Shown here: positions 23,227-32,983 of the stretch, piece by piece
Position numbering within the stretch: the stretch's first letter is position 1
Layout: each line of letters opens with the position of its first letter
Assembly: GCA_900472395.1 (NCBI GenBank)
Contig: UCHV01000025.1
Location: 62,001 to 126,000, forward strand
Direction: 5' to 3'
From: Hyphomicrobiales bacterium
Lineage (GTDB): Bacteria; Pseudomonadota; Alphaproteobacteria; Rhizobiales; Rhizobiaceae
Length of the DNA: 64,000 nucleotides
Translations under genes and position numbers: made by a program
The notes under the pieces: generated by a model
The model's database searches: none
What the model was told of the DNA's origin: nothing
Seen by the model: only the letters and a program-made list of their open reading frames with translations

Positions 23227-24108
23227 TCAGGCGTTTGCCGTCGCCAGTTCCTCGCGCTCTTGTTTCTTGAAAAGCACGGACCAGAATGCGGCGCGCGGTT
23301 TTCCGAGGCTCTGGGTAATACGGTCGAGGATGACCGCCAGGATGACGACGGCAAGGCCGCCTTCGAAGCCGGTACCGACGTCAAGACGCTGGATGCCGGT
23401 GAGAACCGTGTTGCCGATGCCGCCAGCGCCGATCATCGAGGCAATCACCACCATCGAAAGCGACAGCATGATTGTCTGGTTGATGCCGGCCATGATCGAC
23501 GGCATGGCGTTCGGCAGCTGAACCTTGAACAGCAGCTGCGTCGAGGTGCAGCCGAAGGCGTTTCCTGCCTCGATGAATTCCTCATGCACCTGGCGGATGC
23601 CGAGATTGGTGAGGCGCACGACCGGCGGCATGGCGAAGATGACGGTAGCGATCGCACCGGGTACTGCGCCAAGTCCGAAGAACATTGCGGCGGGGATCAG
23701 GTAGACGAAGGCCGGCATGGTCTGCATGAGGTCGAGGATCGGTCGCACCACCGCGGCCACGCTATCCTTTCGGGCCATGGCAATGCCGAGCGGCAGGCCG
23801 ATGATGATCGCCATCAGCGTCGAGGCAATCACCAGCGCAAGCGTTTCCATCATCGGAGCCCACAGGCCCATATGGCTGACCAGCCATAATGCAACGCCGG
23901 TCAGCACACCGAAACCGAAACTGACGCGCCAGAGCGACAGTGCAACGAAGATTGCAATGCCGACCGGCATCGGGATCGAAAGCAGGATGTTCTGGATGCC
24001 TGTCGTCACGAAGCCGATCACGGCTGCGATGAAATCCAGGGCGGGCGAAAAGTTGTCGAGGACGTAATTGACGGCTGTATCGATGCCGTCACCAATATCG
24101 AAATTCAT
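23227..24108 (-). CDS. Glycine betaine/proline-type ABC transporter permease
   Basis: A 293-residue ProW/OpuAB-like permease with six or more membrane helices. The ABC permease EAA-like loop is EEFIEAGNAFGCTSTQLLFKVQLP, and the fold signature ASTLMAIIIGLPLGIAMARKD is also present. The N-terminal region is short and periplasmic, as in OpuAB. It follows the ATPase gene by 45 bases and precedes the copy-2 binding protein, giving the order ATPase-permease-SBP-SBP. Confidence 0.93.
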   Translation of the reverse strand: MNFDIGDGIDTAVNYVLDNFSPALDFIAAVIGFVTTGIQNILLSIPMPVGIAIFVALSLWRVSFGFGVLTGVALWLVSHMGLWAPMMETLALVIASTLMAIIIGLPLGIAMARKDSVAAVVRPILDLMQTMPAFVYLIPAAMFFGLGAVPGAIATVIFAMPPVVRLTNLGIRQVHEEFIEAGNAFGCTSTQLLFKVQLPNAMPSIMAGINQTIMLSLSMVVIASMIGAGGIGNTVLTGIQRLDVGTGFEGGLAVVILAVILDRITQSLGKPRAAFWSVLFKKQEREELATANA

Positions 24109-24153
24109 GTCTGTCTCCGGTGTTTGGGCCGGTTAAAAGAAGTGGCGGCGCGA

Positions 24154-25386
24154 TCAGGATGCGCGGTCGAGCGTCTCAAGCAGCATCGATTTGCTGATGG
24201 AGCCGACATAACGCTTGTTCTCGTCGATGACCGGCACAGGCCATGGGCTGGCTGCCACCTTGCCGAGCACGTTCGACAGCGACTCGTCGGCCGCGATCGG
24301 CTCGATCTCGGAAAGGAAGGCGCCACGATAGGGGTCCGCCACCTTTTCGCGCATCTTTTCCACCAGCGATGTCTGGCTGACGACGCCATGGTAGGTCTTG
24401 TCGCGGCCGAGGATGATCGCGTATTCGCGGTCAAAGTTCTTCATCCGCTCAAGAGCTGCCGCGGCTGTCGTGCCCTGACGCTCGATGATGGTGATCTGCG
24501 TCTTGCGCGCCACGTCGCCGGCCTTGAAGACCTGCGAAACGTCGACATTGCGGAAGAACGAGCGGACATAGTCGTTGGCCGGGCTCATGACGATTTCGTC
24601 CGGCGTGCCGACCTGCACGACATTGCCGTTCTGCATGATGCAGATGCGGTCGCCGATACGCATGGCCTCGTCGAGGTCGTGGCTGACGAAGACGATCGTG
24701 CGGCTGTGCTCCGATTGCAGGCGCACCAGTTCGTCCTGCATTTCGGTGCGGATCAAAGGATCGAGCGCGGAAAACGCCTCGTCCATCAAAAGGATTGTCG
24801 GTTCGCTGGCAAGAGCGCGAGCCAAACCGACACGCTGCTTCATGCCGCCGGAAAGCTGGTCCGGCTTGCTGTCGGCATAACCGTCGAGACCTACGGCCTT
24901 GAGCGCTGCCAGCGCCTTTTCCTTACGTTCCGTTTCACTGACGCCAGCCACTTCGAGACCGAAAGCAGCGTTGTTCAGTACGGTTCGGTTCGGCAACAGT
25001 GCAAAGGATTGGAACACCATGCTGATGTCGCGGCGGCGAACATCGATCAGCTCCTTGCGCGACATCTTGGTGATGTCCTTGCCGTCGATTTCGATGGAAC
25101 CCGAAGTGGGCTCGATCAAACGGTTGAGAAGCCGCAAAAGGGTGGATTTGCCGGATCCCGACAGGCCCATGATGACGAAGATCTCGCCGGCCTTGATGTC
25201 GAATGTGGCATTGTTGACGCCCACCGAACAGCCGGTCTGGGCGTGAATTTCGGATTTTGTCTTTCCGGCGCGAACCATATCCAGCGCCTTTTCGGGGCGC
25301 TCGCCGAAAATCTTGAAGACGTTGTTGATACTGATCTTGGTCGAAGCCGGCTCAGCCGACGCGTCATTTTCAGTTGTAAAAGCCAT
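24154..25386 (-). CDS. Glycine betaine/proline-type ABC transporter ATPase with CBS domains
   Basis: 410 residues. The ABC domain carries Walker A MGLSGSGKSTLLRLLNRL, the signature LSGGMKQRVGLARALA and Walker B ILLMDEAFSALDPL. The C-terminal third has two CBS-type repeats (LVEKMREKVADPYRGAF to VGSISKSMLLETLD). In ProV/OpuA these sense ionic strength, so osmotic gating is plausible. It heads the operon with the start at ATG 25386. The 5'-leader contains an inverted repeat. Confidence 0.94.
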   Translation of the reverse strand: MAFTTENDASAEPASTKISINNVFKIFGERPEKALDMVRAGKTKSEIHAQTGCSVGVNNATFDIKAGEIFVIMGLSGSGKSTLLRLLNRLIEPTSGSIEIDGKDITKMSRKELIDVRRRDISMVFQSFALLPNRTVLNNAAFGLEVAGVSETERKEKALAALKAVGLDGYADSKPDQLSGGMKQRVGLARALASEPTILLMDEAFSALDPLIRTEMQDELVRLQSEHSRTIVFVSHDLDEAMRIGDRICIMQNGNVVQVGTPDEIVMSPANDYVRSFFRNVDVSQVFKAGDVARKTQITIIERQGTTAAAALERMKNFDREYAIILGRDKTYHGVVSQTSLVEKMREKVADPYRGAFLSEIEPIAADESLSNVLGKVAASPWPVPVIDENKRYVGSISKSMLLETLDRAS

Positions 25387-25886
25387 ACAATCTTGGGCCC
25401 GGGCTCGATAGCGCGGACATACTCCTTGCTGATAAATCCTCCGGAAAAGCCAGCTATGCTACCCTTTCCGGAAGTTTTATATATTGCGTTATCGCATGCG
25501 TTTGTGAATTTCTCAGCAGAAATTCTGACCGTTCGAATATACGTCATGTACATCCGCAAAGGCCCGGAATATTATTCCGCGCATGCCGTGAGGTTTTCCG
25601 ATCCGTCGATCAGGAAATATGTCGAAGACGAGATCTATGTAGGGCGCTATACGAAATGTGTCCATAAAAAAATCCCATTTGACGTGATCACGGATGGGTT
25701 ATGGATGCGATCTTCTTTGCGCGTGATCCGGCGTAAGGCACTGTGCCATAGGGGTTTTCGAAGGTTGCCGTCCAGTAGCGAAGCAGGTCGATCGACGTGC
25801 GGTTTTGACGCGCCAAGCCGGGCCTGCCATGCCCTCGCATGCTGCCTATGAGCACGCGAGGGCGCAGTTCAGGCCGACAATTTCTG
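25387..25886. other. 500-base gene-free region with two inverted repeats
   Basis: I find no convincing gene here; possible frames have no family pattern. A perfect 8-bp inverted repeat (TCCGGAAA / TTTCCGGA) at 25440-25472 lies about 55-85 bases upstream of the ABC ATPase start and could be an operator or leader structure. A second hairpin (GCCCTCGC / GCGAGGGC) at 25831-25863 is 24 bases past the SMC-like gene stop and may help end its transcript, though it has no T-run. The middle part is less GC-rich than the flanks. Confidence 0.5.
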
Positions 25887-28800
25887 TCAGGGCAGCTGAT
25901 GGATCTTTACTTGCGGCACGACAGCTTTTGCGATGTCGCAGAGGTGGCGATGATGGGTGAGGTAGATCACCTGACCGACTTTCGACATCTCGCCCAGCAG
26001 TCGGAAAACCTCTTCAGAACGCTGATCGTCAAAACTCTCCATGATGTCGTCGGCAATGAACGGAACCGAGGGGCGAACCGCAGCAAACTCCTCGTAGCCC
26101 GCCAGCCGCAGAGCCAGATAAAGCTGGAACTGCGTGCCGGTCGACATTTCCTTGGCCAGCTTGGAGCCGCCATCCCGGGCAACGCCGATCAGGATTTCGC
26201 TGCTGCCATCGATCTGCGTGGTCAAGCCGGAATAATTGCCTCCGGTAATAAGGCTGAAGGCTTCCGAAGCTCTGACCATCATGGAGCTGCGATGTTTTTC
26301 GCGGTAGACATGCAGCGCCTGTTCGGCGGCAAGAATACCGGTGCGCAACGTCAGGTAACGCGTTGCACGATCCTCGATTTCCAGGAGGATCGTACGCCTT
26401 TTCGCCTCTATCTGTGCGACCGCATCATCGCCGCCGACCGCGTCCAGCTTGTCGCTGGCGCGGGTCATTTCGGCGTAGAGTTCTCGCGTACGGTCAGTCA
26501 GGCTGGTGATGCGGGTGGACAGTTCTTCCGCCTCCCGCTCGATGTCGCCGGCATCGATCTCGGCCAGTTGTCGCGTCGCATCCTCGAAATGCGCCACCTG
26601 CAGGTTCTGCGCGATCTGTGTCTTCAGTTCGGCGATGCGGATATCGATCTTTTCGCGTTCTTTAACCTGATTCAGAAACGCTTCGACGGCAGCCAGCGTA
26701 TCGGTGCCGAAATAGGCGGTGATCTTCGCCTTTTGCGCCTCATGAACGGTCAGTTCGCCGGCCAGGTCCAACCGCTCGGCCTGAAGCTTCTCGAGATTTT
26801 CACGCCGTGCCGCGCGCACCTGTTCTTCACGCGTCGCAAGTTTGAGCCGGTCCAGCAATTGTCCGGCGATCACCAAGGGATCATCGACACTGCCGTTGTC
26901 ATCCAGCTTGCGTAACAACGCGGAAATATCGTCGCGAAACTGCGTCTGATCGCGTTCCATGGCGGAAACGCGCTGGGCCAAATCCTGCCGATCCTTGAGG
27001 AAGACCGGCAGTTTTTCCAACAGCGACAGGATTTTTCCGATGGCGACGACGGAGTCGGAAAAATCCGCCAGCCACGTTTTCGAAAGCTTGCCCTGCCAGG
27101 CATCCCGCCAGGCATCGGCGCCTGCTTGCGCTTCTTCCCGATCGCGCTCCCGTTCGAATATGTCGCGGGCAAGGTCTGCCATCGATTTCGTATGAGCGGC
27201 GCGTGCATGCGCTCCGGACTTGATGCGTGAAAGGAAATCGGCGGCGCCGCGTGCCAGTTCGCCTGGGACTGCCCGATGAATGCCGCGCGCCCCGGCTTCC
27301 GACAGCGCCGCCTGCAACTCGGTGCAGATGCCATCCAGTTCGTCGCGGATGTCGATGATATCCGTTTCCGTCTGCTGCAGCTGCGCCCAGGCAGACAAGG
27401 CATCACCCCGTCTTGCGATCCAGCCTTCCAGTGTCGCGACGCGGTCCACGGCATCGCTGTCCGCGGCGGGCGTATCGGGCAGAAGCTGGCCGATCTTGTC
27501 GCAGAGCGCCGCGTGTTCTGTCGCCACCTCAGCCAGAAGATCGCGCTGGTGCCTTATTGCGGCATCGTTTTCCGCTGTCTTGCGTGTCAGCTGCCGCAGC
27601 TCCGCCAATTCATGCGCACGCGCAAGCCGCGCGGCCGAAACGCCGTCATCGCGGCGCATTGCCTCTTCGAAAGCCTTTGCCGTCTGCCCATCGAGGGCCG
27701 CCATATGAGACTGCCAGGCTGTATCGCGGTCGTTGCGCGCAGTCTGTGCCTCGGCGTCGTCTATGGCGCCACCGGCATTAAAGGCTGCCAGCCGCGCCTG
27801 CGTGGTCACCTGCTCGGTTTCCATCTCGCGAAGGCGGGTGCGGTGCTCATTCAGGCGCCGGTCGATAGCGGTTGCCTGACTGCGCCAGGTCTCGATCTGG
27901 CGGTTATCGACCGTGCGTGTCGCGGCAAGTGCATCGATGTCGCCCGACCACGGAGCAAGGAGGCCGATACGGTTTTCCAGATTACGCTGCAATTGCGTGC
28001 GGCCGCGTTCCTCGAAGGAAAGGCGTGACGCAAGGTCGGAACCGGTCAATCGTGCAAGCGCGGCTTCGAGCCGTTCCAGCGTGATATCGTCGACGGCTTC
28101 ACTGTCGCCATTCTGCGACGCATCATCTTCTTGCAACCGTTCCAGAGTATCCCGGCTGCGCTTCAATTCGCGCTCGGCGGATGTCAGCTGTGCATCGATA
28201 CCGGAGCGTTTTTCGATCAGTTCTCGAATGACGGCGGTGACGGAAGCCGGCAGCATCAGTGCCTCGGCGTCGTCATGAGGCGAACGTTCCAGATCCGCCA
28301 GCAGGCGTGCCAGTGCGCCTTCCTGTTCGGCCAGCGACTGCCGGCGTTTGGGCAAATCCTCCTGCGCGCCGCGAAAGCGTGCAATGCCATCCAGCAACGA
28401 TTTTTCATGTGCCGCGATCAGCATGGCTGGCTCGTCCACGGCAATGGCGTTCATCTCGCGCTGAAGCTGCTCGATGGCGCGATCTTTTTCCTGCAGCAGC
28501 GCCTGCAGCCTTGTTTCGTCACGGACAAGTTGCGGCAGCAGTGCAAACCATTCCGTGGGAGGGCGTGGCAATTCCTTCCGGTTTGCCGGATCGGCTTCCA
28601 GCCGCGTCAACTCCAGTGAAAGGGGCAGGGCAGTGAGGATCCGGTTCAGCCCGGCGTGGCGGATACGGGTCTGCGCCAGTTCGGAGGCGGCACCATCATA
28701 GGCGGTTCTGGCCTGTTCATGGCTGGTGTTGAGGCTGGCATAGGCCGCCGCAAACGTGTCGATGGCATTTCGTTCGGTCTTCAGCGTTTCGAGCGCACGC

Positions 28801-29363
28801 TTCAGTTCGGCCATTTTCGAGGTGGAAGAGCGTTTCTTGTAGACACCGGCCGCCTCATCGCCGGCGGCAGCAAGCGCCTTGCTGAGACCCGCCAGACCGG
28901 AACTGGCGGAAAACAAAAGTTCGCCCAGTTCGCCTTTGCTCTGGATGATGGCATTGCCGCCTTCCTCCAGCGACTTGTCGTCCAGCGAAAACATCGTGCG
29001 ATAGGCATCGCGGCTCACGCCGCCGAGGGCACCCACCAGAAGCGCATCATTGACCGGTGAACCGCGCCCGTCGATCAGGCTGCCGCTGCGCTGTTTCAGT
29101 CGTGCCAGTTCATGGAGCGCGCCATCGATTTCCAGCTGCGCGCCTATGCGCATGGAACTATAGGGATGCAGGAAATTGAACGGCGTCTGCTGGTGCATGC
29201 CGAACAGCAGGTCGAGATAGGCGGCGAGCGTCGTGGATTTTCCGGCCTCGTTGAGGCCGTAGACGATATGAAGGTCCGGCTGCCCGGAGGTTGCCTTTCC
29301 GAAATCGATCACATGGTCGGTGAACTTGCCGTAGCGGGTAAGGTTCAGACGGTTGAGGCGCAT
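25887..29363 (-). CDS. YhaN-like SMC-family ATPase (large subunit of a YhaO/YhaN-type pair)
   Basis: 1158 residues. The N-terminus shows MRLNRLNLTRYGKFTDHVI and a Walker A loop YGLNEAGKSTTLAAYLDL. A very long coiled-coil region (about residues 190 to 1000) follows, and the C-terminus has a Walker B-like FIADDIMESFDDQRSEEVF with an H-loop-like LTHHRHLCDIAK. This is the split-head architecture of Rad50/SbcC relatives. It lacks an obvious zinc hook CxxC, as in YhaN. It overlaps its partner nuclease by one base and probably acts with it in DNA end processing. Confidence 0.88.
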   Translation of the reverse strand: MRLNRLNLTRYGKFTDHVIDFGKATSGQPDLHIVYGLNEAGKSTTLAAYLDLLFGMHQQTPFNFLHPYSSMRIGAQLEIDGALHELARLKQRSGSLIDGRGSPVNDALLVGALGGVSRDAYRTMFSLDDKSLEEGGNAIIQSKGELGELLFSASSGLAGLSKALAAAGDEAAGVYKKRSSTSKMAELKRALETLKTERNAIDTFAAAYASLNTSHEQARTAYDGAASELAQTRIRHAGLNRILTALPLSLELTRLEADPANRKELPRPPTEWFALLPQLVRDETRLQALLQEKDRAIEQLQREMNAIAVDEPAMLIAAHEKSLLDGIARFRGAQEDLPKRRQSLAEQEGALARLLADLERSPHDDAEALMLPASVTAVIRELIEKRSGIDAQLTSAERELKRSRDTLERLQEDDASQNGDSEAVDDITLERLEAALARLTGSDLASRLSFEERGRTQLQRNLENRIGLLAPWSGDIDALAATRTVDNRQIETWRSQATAIDRRLNEHRTRLREMETEQVTTQARLAAFNAGGAIDDAEAQTARNDRDTAWQSHMAALDGQTAKAFEEAMRRDDGVSAARLARAHELAELRQLTRKTAENDAAIRHQRDLLAEVATEHAALCDKIGQLLPDTPAADSDAVDRVATLEGWIARRGDALSAWAQLQQTETDIIDIRDELDGICTELQAALSEAGARGIHRAVPGELARGAADFLSRIKSGAHARAAHTKSMADLARDIFERERDREEAQAGADAWRDAWQGKLSKTWLADFSDSVVAIGKILSLLEKLPVFLKDRQDLAQRVSAMERDQTQFRDDISALLRKLDDNGSVDDPLVIAGQLLDRLKLATREEQVRAARRENLEKLQAERLDLAGELTVHEAQKAKITAYFGTDTLAAVEAFLNQVKEREKIDIRIAELKTQIAQNLQVAHFEDATRQLAEIDAGDIEREAEELSTRITSLTDRTRELYAEMTRASDKLDAVGGDDAVAQIEAKRRTILLEIEDRATRYLTLRTGILAAEQALHVYREKHRSSMMVRASEAFSLITGGNYSGLTTQIDGSSEILIGVARDGGSKLAKEMSTGTQFQLYLALRLAGYEEFAAVRPSVPFIADDIMESFDDQRSEEVFRLLGEMSKVGQVIYLTHHRHLCDIAKAVVPQVKIHQLP

Positions 29364-30628
29364 CAGTTTTCGTCCCGCTCGGCGCCGCTCAGGCGCGCGG
29401 TGATATCTTCGGTGCCACGAGCCAGCAGGTCGTCGACGAAACGTGCAAAACCCGCCTCGTCATCGCCGGCAAAATGGCGGCTTTCGGCCGGCAGGTCCGA
29501 GAGCATTTCGCGCACCATGTCCGCGATGTCGTCGCGAAAGCCGGGGCGGGCAATCACGTCATCGCGCATCAGTTGCCCAAGCTCGATTACTGGATCTGCG
29601 GTCGCCTGATCCGTATCGCCGGGTGGCCGCACGTCCAGTTCCAGCTTCTCGATCCACGTCTCGCCCAGACGTTCGCCGCGCTGTTCGGCTTCTGCCAGCA
29701 TAAGATCGATATCGCGCCGCAACCTGAAGGAAAGCGGTGTTTCACCAATCAGGCGAAGTCGCGCCACCAGATGTGTCGATGCGGTCTTTTCACGCTGACG
29801 GGCAAGCGCGGTCTCGATTGCCGACGCCGCATCCCGCCATTCGGAAAGGTCGGTCAGATCGATGGAAATACGTTCGAATTGCGCAATGCTGGTCAGCCGC
29901 TCTTCAACCGTCACCGTGCGGTCATCGGCGATGGTCACCAGCGAAACGGTCTTTTCTCCGGCCTCGTTGATATCACGACCTTGCGGCATGCCGGGCATGA
30001 TTACGGTGCGCATGCCTGCATGGTGGGTTCGCTGATGGATATGGCCGAGCGCCCAATAGTCGAAACCGGCAGCATGCAGGTCGGACGGGCTGCAGGGTGC
30101 GTAAACGTCGTGGCCCGGGGCGCCGGCAAGGCTGGTGTGCATGATGCCGATATTGACGGCGCCTGCGACCGGCGGCTTGTATTTCGGCAAAAGCGGGTCG
30201 GGCGCATGCGGTTTGGCAAAGCTCATGCCGTGAATGGAAACGGCAAGCCCGTTTGCTTCCATCTCGATTGCCTCTGCCCGTCCGCCGAAAATCTTGACGC
30301 TCGGGGGCAGAACCAGTTCCTGTGTGATGCGGGAAAGTGCATCGTGGTTGCCGCGAATTGTGTAGGTGGCGATACCGGCCTGATGCAGCCGCTCCATCTG
30401 CCCGGCCAGAAAGCGCGCTGTCTTCATCGACGTCTGGTCGCCGTCATAGAGATCGCCGGCGATCACGAGAGCATCGACCTGCTCCTCAAGGCACAGATCG
30501 ACGATAGAGATTAGCGCCTGCCGCGTCGCGCCGCCAATCAGTTCCGCCAGTTCTGCATTGCGCAGCGCCAGCGAACGAAGCGGGGAATCGAGATGGATGT
30601 CGGCGGTGTGAACGAAGCGGAATGGCAT
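29363..30628 (-). CDS. YhaO-like DNA repair metallophosphoesterase
   Basis: 421 residues of the Mre11/SbcD-type calcineurin fold: FVHTADIHLDSPLRSL (motif I), VIAGDLYDGDQTS (II), YTIRGNHDALSRI (III) and ALGHIHQRTHHAG (C-terminal metal motif). All expected metal-binding residues are visible. The product probably cuts DNA ends in a complex with the neighbouring SMC-like ATPase. The genes overlap in the order nuclease then ATPase. Upstream of it lies gluconokinase in the same direction. Confidence 0.92.
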   Translation of the reverse strand: MPFRFVHTADIHLDSPLRSLALRNAELAELIGGATRQALISIVDLCLEEQVDALVIAGDLYDGDQTSMKTARFLAGQMERLHQAGIATYTIRGNHDALSRITQELVLPPSVKIFGGRAEAIEMEANGLAVSIHGMSFAKPHAPDPLLPKYKPPVAGAVNIGIMHTSLAGAPGHDVYAPCSPSDLHAAGFDYWALGHIHQRTHHAGMRTVIMPGMPQGRDINEAGEKTVSLVTIADDRTVTVEERLTSIAQFERISIDLTDLSEWRDAASAIETALARQREKTASTHLVARLRLIGETPLSFRLRRDIDLMLAEAEQRGERLGETWIEKLELDVRPPGDTDQATADPVIELGQLMRDDVIARPGFRDDIADMVREMLSDLPAESRHFAGDDEAGFARFVDDLLARGTEDITARLSGAERDEN

Positions 30629-30687
30629 GAAGTGTGACTCGCGGAATATGCGGCACTATAGGCCGGAAAAGGGGCGCGGTGCCAGCG

Positions 30688-31236
30688 TCACGCCCACTTC
30701 AATTCGGAAAGTCCTTCCGCCGCCGCCTTTGCGATTGCTTCCGGGGTGGCATCGATATCGACAGTTACCACGCCGTTTTCCTTGTCCGGCCGTTCCAGCG
30801 TCGCAAGCTGGCTTTCAAGAAGGCTGGTCGGCATGAAGTGGCCGCTGCGATGACCCATGCGCTCGGTCAGCAATTCTTTCGAGCCGTCAAGAAAGACGAA
30901 AGCGAGTTTTTCACCGGCGGCTTTCCGCAATCGGTCGCGGTAAGCCTTTTTCAGCGCGGAGCAGGTGATCACGATACCGGTGTCGGCGCTGCCCGCAAGC
31001 CGCTCGCCGATCAGGTCCAGCCACGGCCAGCGATCCTCGTCCGTCAGCGGCGTTCCCTTGGACATTTTTTCGACATTGGATTTCGGATGCAGTTCGTCGC
31101 CTTCGACGTAAGGCAGGTCCAGCGCTTTTGCGAGCAAGATGCCGACCGAACTCTTGCCGCTGCCGGAAACGCCCATCACGATCACCGGACCATCAAATGC
31201 GGTAGCTATCTGTTCCATCGACATCGCAGTACTCAT
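30688..31236 (-). CDS. gntK: Gluconokinase
   Basis: About 182 residues. This P-loop kinase phosphorylates gluconate to 6-phosphogluconate. It carries Walker A VMGVSGSGKSSVGILLA, then GDELHPKSNVEKMSKGTPL, the gluconate-binding signature, and CSALKKAYRDRLRKA with LESQLATLERPD near the end. The start could be any of three near-adjacent ATGs (31236, 31224 or 31218); none has a strong ribosome site. It is divergent from the sensor kinase at 31424. It fits the sugar-acid catabolism theme of the window. Confidence 0.9.
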   Translation of the reverse strand: MSTAMSMEQIATAFDGPVIVMGVSGSGKSSVGILLAKALDLPYVEGDELHPKSNVEKMSKGTPLTDEDRWPWLDLIGERLAGSADTGIVITCSALKKAYRDRLRKAAGEKLAFVFLDGSKELLTERMGHRSGHFMPTSLLESQLATLERPDKENGVVTVDIDATPEAIAKAAAEGLSELKWA

Positions 31237-31423
31237 CCTTGCATCCAAATTCGAAGGGAGAGAAGCGTGGCCGTTCCCTCCGGTCAAGCCCGCCGGCAAT
31301 GTTCTGCTTACCATTCGCGCGAATGTACTTGCCCACATCGCAATGTTTTGTCTTGCTAAAGCACGGATCTATGCAATTCTTGGTAGGTATTTTCAATCCT
31401 TGTGCGGGCAAGGCATCGACGCG

Positions 31424-32560
31424 ATGACGGACGGGAAAAATCGTAACCGCCACCATACTCCTCTGGGGGAGCTGACCCGTGCTGTCGGCCGTCTGGCCGG
31501 CGCCAAGTCGGCTGATGACGTGGTCGAGATCGTACGGACGACGGCGCGCGCGCTGGTCGGCTGCGAAGGTGTCGCCATCATCCGTCGTGACGGCGATCTG
31601 TGCCATTATATCGAGGAGGATGCGATCGGCCCTCTCTGGAAAGGCCAGAAGTTTCCGATGTCCGCCTGCATCAGCGGCTGGGCGATGATCAATCGACAGA
31701 CCGTTGTCGTACCTGACATCAGCGTCGACGACCGTATACCCTACGAACTTTACGAAGAAACATTCGTGCGCGCGGTGCTGATGACGCCGGTCCGGCGTAA
31801 CGATCCGCTGGGTGCCATCGGCGCCTATTGGGCTGCGCCCTATGAGCCGAGCGACGATGAAATCGAGGTGTTGGAGGCCTTGGCGAGCGCCACCGCGACC
31901 GCCCTAGAAAATGTCCGCCTGATTTCGGCGCTCAAAAACGCGGTCTCCGAGGCTGAGCTGGTACGCGATGAACTGCGCCACCGCGTCAAGAACGCCTATA
32001 TGGGCGCACAAAGCCTGGCTCGTCTGACGCTTCCTGCCGATCTCAGCAATGAATTTTCCGGGCGAATATCCGCGCTTTCGCGCGTTCATGAATTGCTCGA
32101 CGAGCAGATGAAGGACGGAGCCCGCATTGATCTTCGCAGTCTTATCGAAATCGAGGTCGAGCCTTATACGACGACCGAAAGGCAGCCTTTTTCCCTTTCC
32201 GGTCCTTCAGTGCAATTGCAGCCGATGCGTGCCACGGCACTGGGCCTGGTTATAAACGAACTGGCGACAAACGCGCTTAAACACGGCGCGCTTTCGGTGC
32301 CGGCGGGAAGGGTCGAAATCGCCTGGCTGGTGGCCGGCTCCGAGCTTACCGTGCTTTGGGCGGAAATGAACGGTCCCGCCGTCGTCGAGGGCGCCTCGCC
32401 CAATCAAGGATCCGGGCTGATCACAAGGCTTGTCGAGCGACAGCTGCGCGGCAGGCTCGATCACGTTCTTGCCCGTTCGGGTGCTCGCTGCCAGATAACT
32501 TTCGCCATTGATGCTGCCATCAGGGAAGATGCCGCTCCGCGCGATGATCGCTTGCGTTAG
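31424..32560 (+). CDS. GAF-domain HWE/HisKA_2-type sensor histidine kinase
   Basis: 378 residues, no membrane helix. An N-terminal GAF domain (about residues 25-165: ALVGCEGVAIIRRDGD to LEALASATATALENV) precedes the histidine box ELRHRVKNAYMGAQSLARL, with the phospho-accepting His near residue 186. The N-box VINELATNALKHGA follows. The HVKN/HRVKN pattern marks the HWE/HisKA_2 group common in Rhizobiaceae. ATG 31424 is preferred because the GAF domain follows it directly. It lies 211 bases upstream of the kdp genes, but a regulatory link is unproven. Confidence 0.88.
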   Translation: MTDGKNRNRHHTPLGELTRAVGRLAGAKSADDVVEIVRTTARALVGCEGVAIIRRDGDLCHYIEEDAIGPLWKGQKFPMSACISGWAMINRQTVVVPDISVDDRIPYELYEETFVRAVLMTPVRRNDPLGAIGAYWAAPYEPSDDEIEVLEALASATATALENVRLISALKNAVSEAELVRDELRHRVKNAYMGAQSLARLTLPADLSNEFSGRISALSRVHELLDEQMKDGARIDLRSLIEIEVEPYTTTERQPFSLSGPSVQLQPMRATALGLVINELATNALKHGALSVPAGRVEIAWLVAGSELTVLWAEMNGPAVVEGASPNQGSGLITRLVERQLRGRLDHVLARSGARCQITFAIDAAIREDAAPRDDRLR

Positions 32561-32771
32561 CCGCATTCTCCTGTCGGCTGCTCCGAATTCCTATGAAATT
32601 CCTATTTCTTTACTGGTCAGGCCGTCTCGAACGGCTATGCGCTTCAGCCGCATATTGACGGTCGGGATGCCGAACAAGGCCTTTCCCGGCCAGAAAACAT
32701 GACAGGTGCCTTCCATATGGATGGCGCCTTTCAGGTTGTCTGACTCCATGAACGAACAGGAGTCCACACCC

Positions 32772-32855
32772 ATGATGGATATCATTCTACTCGCAGCGGC
32801 GCTGGGATTTTTCGGCCTTTGCTTCGCCTATGCGCGCGCATGCGACAGACTTTGA
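32772..32855 (+). CDS. Small membrane ORF ahead of kdpF
   Basis: A 27-residue ORF (MMDIILLAAALGFFGLCFAY followed by ARACDRL) that forms one short membrane helix with a charged end. AGGAG lies 9 bases upstream of ATG 32772. It ends 10 bases before kdpF, so it should be cotranslated. Similar tiny ORFs with a helix and an RAC(D/E)RL ending are, from memory, common ahead of kdp genes in proteobacteria. Function unknown; it may be an extra small subunit of the Kdp complex. Confidence 0.65.
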   Translation: MMDIILLAAALGFFGLCFAYARACDRL

Positions 32856-32865
32856 GGTCGCGGCG

Positions 32866-32955
32866 ATGATCCTTGATTACGTCCTTGCCGGTGGCGTCAC
32901 CGTCTTCCTCACGGTCTACCTGACCTATGCTCTCATTAAGCCCGAGCGCTTCTAA
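32866..32955 (+). CDS. kdpF: Potassium-transporting ATPase subunit F
   Basis: 29 residues: one transmembrane helix (YVLAGGVTVFLTVYLTYAL) followed by the conserved KPERF end. In E. coli KdpF stabilises the KdpABC complex in the membrane. It starts at ATG 32866 and lies 28 bases ahead of kdpA, as expected. It is too short for standard gene callers but is a clear member by its sequence and place. Confidence 0.9.
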   Translation: MILDYVLAGGVTVFLTVYLTYALIKPERF

Positions 32956-32983
32956 AGCTGCCGGGAACTGAAAGTTTCCTCCC

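Noticed and set aside
25363..25414. Possible short leader peptide overlapping the ABC ATPase start (about 16 codons, minus strand)
   Set aside because: Its AGGAG lies only one base from the ATG, too close for normal initiation, and no regulatory residue repeat is visible.
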